From NCBI GenBank assembly GCA_009925965.1, contig RFPW01000054.1, forward strand, positions 1 to 10,953: a stretch of DNA of 10,953 bases, in the 5' to 3' direction. The stretch comes from Betaproteobacteria bacterium. Lineage in GTDB: Bacteria > Pseudomonadota > Gammaproteobacteria > Burkholderiales > Burkholderiaceae_E. A program made the position numbers and the translations under genes. Every line of letters begins with the position of its first letter. Positions within the stretch are counted from its first letter, which is position 1. The notes beneath the pieces were generated by a model. It did not search any database. It worked only from the letters and a program-made list of their open reading frames with translations, and was not told where the DNA came from. This document shows positions 5,386-10,953 of this stretch, one piece after another.

Positions 5386-7920
5386 TCAGCCCCGTGTAAC
5401 GGTCACAACGCCTGACCAGGCGCCTGCCGCTACCGTCGACGGGTGGCCACCGTCTACGCGCACACACCCCGAAGGTAATCGATCGTCAACGGCAAGCGTG
5501 AGGCGCGCACCTGCATTAGTTGGCGCGCTGATCGGTTGAGCGGGTTGTCCGTGATGAGCAACAAGAACCGAATCACCAGCAGCCAGTCCCAGCCCAGCCA
5601 GCGTGGTGGACGAGACAAGCGCCTGTGGTGCTCGAGCGGCGCGGGTGGCCTGCAATGCATCCGAGCGCCGGACAATGCCGTCGACCGCGTAGAGCGGCAA
5701 TTCGGTAATGCGCTCGAGGGTGTGGGCAGTGGGGTGGGCAGATGCGTGGGCCGCGGCTTGAGCAGACCCGTTAACTGAACCCTTCAAACCGTTATTGAGC
5801 CCCGCGCGCAGCGGATCGGCGTCGTGCCGGGGCGTTGACGCAAGTCCCTTCCCACCCAATACGTCATCACGCACCTGCTCCGAGCGATCGATGGCATCAA
5901 AACCAGGTGCGCCAAACATTGAACCCAACACCCGCAGGACTTTCCAGCCGGGGCGAGCGTCGCCTTGCGGCTTGACGACACCGTTGAAACTTTGCGCACG
6001 ACCTTCGCACGACACGTACGTTCCGGATGTCTCGGTAAATGGCGTGATTGGCAACAGCACGTGCGAGCGCGAGAGCAGCGATTCGCTGCGAAAAGCACTC
6101 AGGGCCACGACTGTGTCTGCTTGCGCCAGAGCGTGATCGAACGCCAACGGATCAGCGGAGTCCAGTTCGGGCTCGAGGTTGACCAAGAGATAGCCACGAC
6201 GAGCTTGCTCGGTCATGGCATGAGCGTTTAACCCAGCCGCCAAGGGCACGCAACCCGCCAGCCAGGCGCCGACGCTATTCGCCGAATCACCGACAACGCC
6301 CAAGCTTGCACCACATTGCTCGGCAATCCAGGCGGCGAGTTGATAAAGCCCACCGCCCTGCGCATGGCGCATCGCGCTCTGCCCCAACCAGATCGCTTTT
6401 GGAACGGTTGAAGCCGCGGACTCGGCGAGTTCGGCCGTCAGGGAATCTGCAATACGAGCGGCCAGCGCGGTGACGTCGGCCTGCGCGGGCGCGGAGCTGG
6501 GCGATCCAGTCGATGCCGTAGAGCCGGCCGATTGGGCCAAACCCGAGAGCGCCTTGGGCAATGCCACTGAGCGCCTCTCGGCGACGAGTAGGGCAACGTG
6601 ATGCAGCGCCGAGACCCATTGTGAGGGCGCCAACACCAGTTGGGCACGCAGCGGCATCAGTGGATCTTCGCCCACCGCCTGAAGAATCGAAATCTGTGCC
6701 CCACGGCTGGCCGCTTTCCGCACACGAACCGACAAAAGCGGCGAATCGTTGCGCAACAAACCACCGATGACGAAGAGACGTTGCAAGCCGTCAACCGCCG
6801 CGACAGGCATACCCAACCAGGGGGCACCCTCGCGAACGGCGTCAATCGAAAAATCACGCTGCCGCACGCGATGGTCGATGCTATCCGTACCCAGCGCGCG
6901 CCCTAACCGAGCCGCCAGCGCAAGCTCTTCGAGGGTTGAAGAGCCGGCCGCGAGCACACCCAGGCCACCGGGCTCTTTGGCAACATCTCGCAAGCGATTA
7001 GCGGCGGTCTCAAGCGCTGCCTTCCATTCGACTTCGTGCCAAACACCATGATCGTCCTTGACCATGGGAACGGTTAGCCGGTCTGAAGCATTCAGACCTT
7101 CGTACGAGAACCGATCACGATCGCTGATCCAGCATTCGTTGACGGCTTCCTGCTCAAACGGCACGACCCTCATCACCCGATCGTGCTTGACCTGAATGTT
7201 CAGGGTCGAGCCGAGTGAATCGTGGGGACTGACCGAACGGCGTCGCGACAATTCCCAAGTTCTTGCGGAATAGCGGAATGGTTTACTGGTCAGTGCGCCG
7301 ACAGGGCAAATATCGATCATGTTGCCAGACACTTCGGACTCGACCGAACGTCCTACGAAACTCATGATCTCGCTGTGCTGTCCGCGCCCGGCCATGCCGA
7401 GTTCCATCACGCCGGCGACTTCCTGGCCGAAACGCACGCAGCGTGTGCAGTGGATACAACGCGACATTTCCTCAGCGGAAATGAGCGGTCCCATCGGCTT
7501 GTGAAAAACCACGCGTTTGGCTTCGTCATAGCGACTGCTGCTGCTGCCGTAGCCGACCGCCAGGTCCTGCAATTGGCATTCACCGCCCTGATCGCAGATC
7601 GGGCAATCGAGCGGATGGTTGATCAGCAGAAACTCCATCACCGCTTTCTGGGCGGCAATGGCTTTTTCTGAGCGGGTCCAGACCTTCATGCCCGGGGTCA
7701 CGGGAGTGGCGCAGGCCGGCAACGCTTTGGGGGCTTTTTCGACCTCGACCAGGCACATCCGGCAATTAGCCGCGATGCTCAACTTCTTGTGATAGCAGAA
7801 ATGAGGAACGTACAAACCCAAGGAATTGGCAGCATGCATGACCATGCTGCCCTCGACGACCGAGGCATCATGAATGGTCCACCAGGCAGCGCTTGTGTTC
7901 GATGTGATACGCAAATTCAT
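5386..7920 (-). CDS. nuoG: NADH-quinone oxidoreductase subunit G; 5' end anomalous
   Basis: NuoG is the large Fe-S subunit of the NADH-oxidising arm. Numbered from the ATG at 7920 (844 codons), it has a 2Fe-2S ferredoxin domain (Cys42, 53, 56, 70), the His-Cys3 4Fe-4S motif (His102, Cys106, 109, 115), a second 4Fe-4S site (Cys155, 158, 161, 205), then a degenerate molybdopterin-oxidoreductase-like domain with conserved TSKPFRYSARTWELSRR, NECWISDRDRFSYEG and PFTETSGTYVSCEGRAQSFN. The extra N7-cluster Cys motif of E. coli/Thermus NuoG is absent. Ala/Ser/Gly-rich linkers at 460-482 and 708-733 make it longer than relatives of about 775 residues. The start is doubtful: 7920 lies 53 nt inside nuoF with no convincing Shine-Dalgarno, and residues 1-22 lack the family-type first strand (like MVEIEIDGKKVEV). 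The native start may be the ATG at 7871, now out of frame. From about residue 23 onward the protein is intact. Confidence 0.93.
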   Translation of the reverse strand: MNLRITSNTSAAWWTIHDASVVEGSMVMHAANSLGLYVPHFCYHKKLSIAANCRMCLVEVEKAPKALPACATPVTPGMKVWTRSEKAIAAQKAVMEFLLINHPLDCPICDQGGECQLQDLAVGYGSSSSRYDEAKRVVFHKPMGPLISAEEMSRCIHCTRCVRFGQEVAGVMELGMAGRGQHSEIMSFVGRSVESEVSGNMIDICPVGALTSKPFRYSARTWELSRRRSVSPHDSLGSTLNIQVKHDRVMRVVPFEQEAVNECWISDRDRFSYEGLNASDRLTVPMVKDDHGVWHEVEWKAALETAANRLRDVAKEPGGLGVLAAGSSTLEELALAARLGRALGTDSIDHRVRQRDFSIDAVREGAPWLGMPVAAVDGLQRLFVIGGLLRNDSPLLSVRVRKAASRGAQISILQAVGEDPLMPLRAQLVLAPSQWVSALHHVALLVAERRSVALPKALSGLAQSAGSTASTGSPSSAPAQADVTALAARIADSLTAELAESAASTVPKAIWLGQSAMRHAQGGGLYQLAAWIAEQCGASLGVVGDSANSVGAWLAGCVPLAAGLNAHAMTEQARRGYLLVNLEPELDSADPLAFDHALAQADTVVALSAFRSESLLSRSHVLLPITPFTETSGTYVSCEGRAQSFNGVVKPQGDARPGWKVLRVLGSMFGAPGFDAIDRSEQVRDDVLGGKGLASTPRHDADPLRAGLNNGLKGSVNGSAQAAAHASAHPTAHTLERITELPLYAVDGIVRRSDALQATRAARAPQALVSSTTLAGLGLAAGDSVLVAHHGQPAQPISAPTNAGARLTLAVDDRLPSGCVRVDGGHPSTVAAGAWSGVVTVTRG
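7868..7871 (-). other. ATGA stop/start overlap at the nuoF-nuoG junction, out of frame with nuoG
   Basis: The nuoF stop TGA overlaps an ATG in ATGA, the same architecture as nuoJ/nuoK. GGTGGA (7878-7883) lies 6 nt before this ATG and could act as its ribosome-binding site. The frame it opens is not that of nuoG: only two bases (AT) follow the ATG before the nuoG codons GCC TCG GTC GTC GAG GGC resume. This is what an original nuoG start followed by a small deletion would look like. The interpretation is inference. Confidence 0.5.
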
Positions 7921-9214
7921 CCCGGTAGTGCTTCAGAAAGCCCTTGACTGGCATCGCAGCCGCGTCACCCAACGCGCAAATCGTGCGGCCCATGATGTTG
8001 TCAGCCACCCCACCAAGACGGTCAAGGTCTTCGGGGCGTCCCTGCCCATGTTCGATCCGGTGAACCATCCGCGACAACCAACCCGTGCCCTCACGGCATG
8101 GGGTGCACTGACCACAGGATTCTTCGTAATAGAAGTGGGACAAGCGCGCCAAAGACCGGACCATGCAGCGAGTCTCGTCCATGACGATGACCGCGCCCGA
8201 ACCCAACATCGAACCGGCTTTCGCGATGGCGTCATAGTCCATCGTGATATCCATCATGATGCTAGCGGGCAGCACGGGTGCTGAAGATCCACCAGGAATC
8301 ACAGCCTTGAGAGCACGACCATCACGCATGCCACCTGCGAGTTCGAGCAGCTTGGCGAACGGAGTCCCGAGGGGAATCTCGTAATTGCCGGGACGCTCGA
8401 CGTCACCGCTAATCGAGAAGAGCTTGGTGCCACCATTATTGGGCTTGCCGACCGCTAAAAACGCGGCACCGCCGTTACGGATGATCCAGGGGACTGCCGC
8501 AAACGTCTCGGTATTGTTGATCGTCGTTGGCTTGCCAAACAGACCATAACTGGCCGGGAACGGCGGCTTGAAGCGCGGCTGCCCTTTCTTGCCCTCAAGG
8601 GATTCGAGGAGCGCGGTCTCTTCACCACAGATGTACGCCCCATACCCATGAAAGGCATGCAACTGAAAGCTGAAACCGGAGCCGAGAATGTGGTCGCCTA
8701 AGAGGCCCGCCGCCCTCGCCTCTTCGAGCGCTTCTTCGAAACGCTCGTAGGTCGAAAAAATCTCGCCATGAATGTAGTTGTAACCAACCGCGATTCCCAT
8801 CGCATACGCAGCGATCGCCATCCCCTCGATGACGATATGGGGGTTGTAGCGCAGGATGTCACGATCTTTAAAGGTACCCGGTTCGCCCTCGTCGGAATTG
8901 CAAACCAGGTACTTGGCACCCGGGAATGCGCGGGGCATGAAACTCCACTTCAGACCGGTCGGGAAACCCGCACCACCGCGCCCACGCAGGACGCTGGCCT
9001 TGACCTCGGCGATGACCTGCTCGGGCGTCAGGCCCGTGCCACCGTCTTTACCCAGGATCTTGCGTAAGGCCTGATAGCCACCACGCGCCTCGTAGTCCTT
9101 CAGCCGCCACTCATTCGGCCCCGCCAGATCCGCCATGATCTGAGGCGCGATATGACGCCCGTGAAAACAGGTTTCGACAGCATGGTTGACGTGAATCGGT
9201 TCAATTGCACCCAC
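7868..9214 (-). CDS. nuoF: NADH-quinone oxidoreductase subunit F (NADH/FMN-binding)
   Basis: NuoF is the catalytic entry point of complex I: it binds NADH and FMN and holds 4Fe-4S cluster N3. It has 448 residues, slightly longer than many relatives because of the N-terminal lead. Visible motifs are GRGGAGFPTG (78-87, NADH/FMN loop), NSDEGEPGTFKDRDIL (106-121, FMN site), GYNYIHGE, GAYICGEETALLESLEGKKG (192-211), KPNNGGTKLFSISG, and the cluster ligands in ESCGQCTPCREGTGW (Cys367, 370, 373) plus Cys413 in GRTICALGD. The GTG at 9214 is chosen because AAAGGA lies 6 nt upstream. nuoE ends 33 nt upstream. The C-terminus HIEHKRCLVDHS is family-like, and the stop TGA is part of an ATGA at 7868-7871. 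It is intact. Confidence 0.98.
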   Translation of the reverse strand: MGAIEPIHVNHAVETCFHGRHIAPQIMADLAGPNEWRLKDYEARGGYQALRKILGKDGGTGLTPEQVIAEVKASVLRGRGGAGFPTGLKWSFMPRAFPGAKYLVCNSDEGEPGTFKDRDILRYNPHIVIEGMAIAAYAMGIAVGYNYIHGEIFSTYERFEEALEEARAAGLLGDHILGSGFSFQLHAFHGYGAYICGEETALLESLEGKKGQPRFKPPFPASYGLFGKPTTINNTETFAAVPWIIRNGGAAFLAVGKPNNGGTKLFSISGDVERPGNYEIPLGTPFAKLLELAGGMRDGRALKAVIPGGSSAPVLPASIMMDITMDYDAIAKAGSMLGSGAVIVMDETRCMVRSLARLSHFYYEESCGQCTPCREGTGWLSRMVHRIEHGQGRPEDLDRLGGVADNIMGRTICALGDAAAMPVKGFLKHYRDEFAYHIEHKRCLVDHS

Positions 9215-9220
9215 GGGAAT

Positions 9221-9226
9221 TCCTTT
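9221..9226 (-). promoter_or_regulatory. Shine-Dalgarno of nuoF
   Basis: AAAGGA on the minus strand lies 6 nt before the GTG at 9214, in the short nuoE-nuoF gap. It decides the non-ATG start of nuoF. Confidence 0.7.
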
Positions 9227-9247
9227 CGCAGCCTGGAGCGGACGCCG

Positions 9248-9820
9248 TTATGCGACGTCGACGCGGTTGCCGGGGTTCACCCCGGGGGCCTTGGTGCGCA
9301 ACTCTTCAAGCAACGCATCCAGTTTGACCTCGTCGCAAAAACTTTCCATGCGCGTGTCGTTCACCAACAGCACCGGGGCGTCCGCGCAGGCGCCCATACA
9401 TTCGCCCTCGCGCAGGCTGAACACACCGTCGGTCGTCGTCTCGCCATAGCCCACCCCCAACGTGCGCTGAAGGTACTGGCCGGCGCGATCGCCATGACGC
9501 AAGGCACACGGCAAATTGGTGCAGACCGTGAGCTTGAAGCGCCCGACCGGACCGGTGTTGTACATCGTGTAGAAGGTCGCCACCTCGTGCACTGCAATGG
9601 GCGGCATGCCCAGGGTGTTGGCAACGTCTTCCACGACCTCAGGGCTCATCCAACCCTTTTCTTGTTGCGCAATGGTGAGCGAAGCCATCACCGCGGCCTG
9701 CTTTTGGTCGGGCGGGTACTTCGCCGCTTCCCGCGCGATCTTGGCGTAAGCCGCCTCGGAGAGGAGGCGGGACGCGTGCGCACCGCTGTCGGTCGAAGGG
9801 GCTGGAGTTGGAGTGGTCAT
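9248..9820 (-). CDS. nuoE: NADH-quinone oxidoreductase subunit E (2Fe-2S, thioredoxin-like)
   Basis: NuoE (24-kDa-type subunit) carries 2Fe-2S cluster N1a and packs against NuoF. From the ATG at 9820 it has 190 residues. A helical N-terminal domain contains KYPPDQKQAAVMASLTIAQQ and EKGWMSPEVVEDVANTLGMP, followed by VHEVATFYTMYNTGPVGR, all typical of the family. The C-terminal thioredoxin-like domain holds the four ligands Cys100 and Cys105 (CTNLPC) and Cys141 and Cys145 (CMGAC). In-frame TTG (9841) and GTG (9835) codons lie upstream, but none of the candidates has a clear Shine-Dalgarno; ATG is preferred by default, and up to seven extra residues cannot be excluded. The first 20 or so residues (TTPTPAPSTDSG) are Pro/Thr/Ser-rich and probably disordered. 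nuoD ends 21 nt upstream. Confidence 0.96.
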   Translation of the reverse strand: MTTPTPAPSTDSGAHASRLLSEAAYAKIAREAAKYPPDQKQAAVMASLTIAQQEKGWMSPEVVEDVANTLGMPPIAVHEVATFYTMYNTGPVGRFKLTVCTNLPCALRHGDRAGQYLQRTLGVGYGETTTDGVFSLREGECMGACADAPVLLVNDTRMESFCDEVKLDALLEELRTKAPGVNPGNRVDVA

Positions 9821-9841
9821 TGCAGAAATTGGCACGTTCAA

Positions 9842-10953
9842 TCAGCGATCAATTTCGCCAAACACGATGTCCTGAGTCCCGATGATCGTGACAACGTCTG
9901 CGATCATATGACCGCGCGACATCATGTCGAGGCCCTGCAAATGGGCATAACCAGGGGCCCGAATTTTGAGCCGGTAAGGTTTGTTGGCACCGTCACTCAC
10001 CATATAAATACCGAACTCACCCTTCGGATGTTCGATGGCGGCATAGCACTCGCCCGGGGGCACGTGCATCCCCTCAGTAAACAGCTTGAAATGATGGATG
10101 AGTTCTTCCATCGAACTCTTCATGTCAACCCGATGCGGCGGGGCGACTTTGTGGTTGTCGGTCATGACCGGGCCAGGATGGTTTCGCAACCATTCCACGC
10201 ACTGCCGCATGATCCGGTTGCTCTGGCGCATCTCCTCGATACGGACCAGATAACGATCGTACGAATCACCGTTCTTGCCGACCGGGATATCGAAATCGAC
10301 CAGGTCGTAAACTTCGTATGGCTGGTGCTTACGCAAATCCCATGCAATGCCAGAACCGCGGAGCATTGGACCCGTAAAGCCCCAAGCCCGGGCTTGGTCG
10401 GCTGTGACGATGCCGACGTCGCACAAGCGCTGTTTCCAAATCCGGTTGTCCGTCAGCAGGGTCTCGTACTCGTCAACCGCTTTCGGGAAACGATTACAAA
10501 AATCCTCGATGAAATCGAGCAAGGATCCCTGACGATTCTCATTGAGCTCACGAATCGATTTTTCGTTACGGATCTTGCTGGCGGCGTACTGCGGCATGTG
10601 ATCAGGCAGATCGCGATAAACCCCACCTGGCCGATAGTAGGCAGCGTGCATCCGGGCCCCCGACACCGCTTCGTAGCAGTCCATCAAATCTTCACGCTCG
10701 CGGAAGGCGTACAGGAAGATCGTCATGGCACCGACGTCAAGCGCGTGTGCACCGAGCCAAAGCAAGTGGTTGAGCAGTCGCGTGATCTCATCAAACAAGA
10801 CGCGGATGTACTGAGCGCGTAGCGGCACCTCGACATCCATCAGCTTTTCGATCGCCATCACATAGGCGTGTTCGTTACACATCATGGACACATAGTCCAG
10901 ACGGTCCATGTACGGCAATGCCTGCAGATAGGTGCGGGTCTCGGCCAGCTTTT
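9842..10953 (-). CDS. nuoD: NADH-quinone oxidoreductase subunit D (partial, N-terminus beyond window)
   Basis: NuoD (49-kDa subunit) is related to the [NiFe]-hydrogenase large subunit and, with NuoB and NuoH, lines the quinone-reduction site. The frame is open from the window edge, reading KLAETRTYLQALPYMDRLDY, to the TGA at 9842: about 369 of roughly 417 residues are visible, so the first 45-50 are missing, including the N-terminal His loop. Family blocks include MDRLDYVSMMCNEHAYVMAI (its Tyr, near 10893, is the presumed quinone-headgroup ligand), HALDVGAMTIFLYAFRERED, SGARMHAAYYRPGGVYRDLP, LTDNRIWKQRL, GFTGPMLRGSGIAWDLR, DNHKVAPPHRVDMKSSMEEL and the canonical C-terminus HMIADVVTIIGTQDIVFGEI. 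It is a stand-alone nuoD at its 3' end; whether it is fused to nuoC upstream cannot be seen here, although the recalled 417-residue homologues are separate. Confidence 0.98.
   Translation of the reverse strand, partial: KLAETRTYLQALPYMDRLDYVSMMCNEHAYVMAIEKLMDVEVPLRAQYIRVLFDEITRLLNHLLWLGAHALDVGAMTIFLYAFREREDLMDCYEAVSGARMHAAYYRPGGVYRDLPDHMPQYAASKIRNEKSIRELNENRQGSLLDFIEDFCNRFPKAVDEYETLLTDNRIWKQRLCDVGIVTADQARAWGFTGPMLRGSGIAWDLRKHQPYEVYDLVDFDIPVGKNGDSYDRYLVRIEEMRQSNRIMRQCVEWLRNHPGPVMTDNHKVAPPHRVDMKSSMEELIHHFKLFTEGMHVPPGECYAAIEHPKGEFGIYMVSDGANKPYRLKIRAPGYAHLQGLDMMSRGHMIADVVTIIGTQDIVFGEIDR

Noticed and set aside
9152..10822. Plus-strand open frame of 556 codons opposite nuoD and nuoE
   Set aside because: It is antisense to two strongly conserved genes, has no recognisable domain, and its composition (many His, Arg, Val) is what the reverse complement of GC-rich nuo codons yields. 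A long shadow frame is the simplest explanation.
1..10953. Search for a novel system (defence, mobile element, CRISPR, prophage, biosynthetic cluster)
   Set aside because: Every stretch longer than about 40 nt is accounted for by nuoD-nuoM. No direct-repeat arrays, terminal inverted repeats, transposase, integrase or foreign genes were seen.

Overview
The whole window is the interior of one bacterial nuo operon, encoding the proton-pumping NADH:ubiquinone oxidoreductase (respiratory complex I). All genes lie on the minus strand, so transcription runs from high to low coordinates. The order is nuoD (5' end cut by the window edge), nuoE, nuoF, nuoG, nuoH, nuoI, nuoJ, nuoK, nuoL and nuoM (3' part cut by the window edge). 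nuoD is a separate gene at its 3' end. Protein sequences recalled from Betaproteobacteria (Ralstonia/Burkholderia type) match closely in NuoD, NuoF, NuoI, NuoK and NuoM. The host is therefore most likely a betaproteobacterium, probably Burkholderiales, but no taxonomic marker gene is present.

Layout from 10953 down to 1: the quinone-site subunit NuoD; the NADH-oxidising peripheral arm NuoE (2Fe-2S), NuoF (FMN, NADH, 4Fe-4S) and NuoG (2Fe-2S plus two 4Fe-4S); the membrane/quinone-channel subunit NuoH; the two-cluster ferredoxin NuoI; then the membrane arm NuoJ, NuoK, NuoL and NuoM. Electrons run NADH - FMN (NuoF) - the Fe-S chain (NuoF, NuoG, NuoI) - quinone near NuoD/NuoH. Protons are moved by NuoH/J/K and the antiporter-like NuoL and NuoM. 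Intergenic gaps are 0 to about 40 nt and nuoJ/nuoK overlap by ATGA. No internal promoter, terminator, RNA gene, mobile element or CRISPR array was found, and no gene-free stretch exceeds about 40 nt.

Two places break the otherwise textbook pattern. nuoH is interrupted by a frameshift near 5052. The flanking frames join perfectly to the family sequence except for about seven missing residues of transmembrane helix 2, which fits a deletion of about 20 nt. At the nuoF/nuoG junction, an ATGA overlap with a plausible ribosome-binding site sits out of frame with nuoG, and the first ferredoxin beta-strand of NuoG is malformed, which suggests a second small deletion of about 16-19 nt. Both could be true mutations or assembly/sequencing errors. 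I see no novel system here: this is a core respiratory operon.
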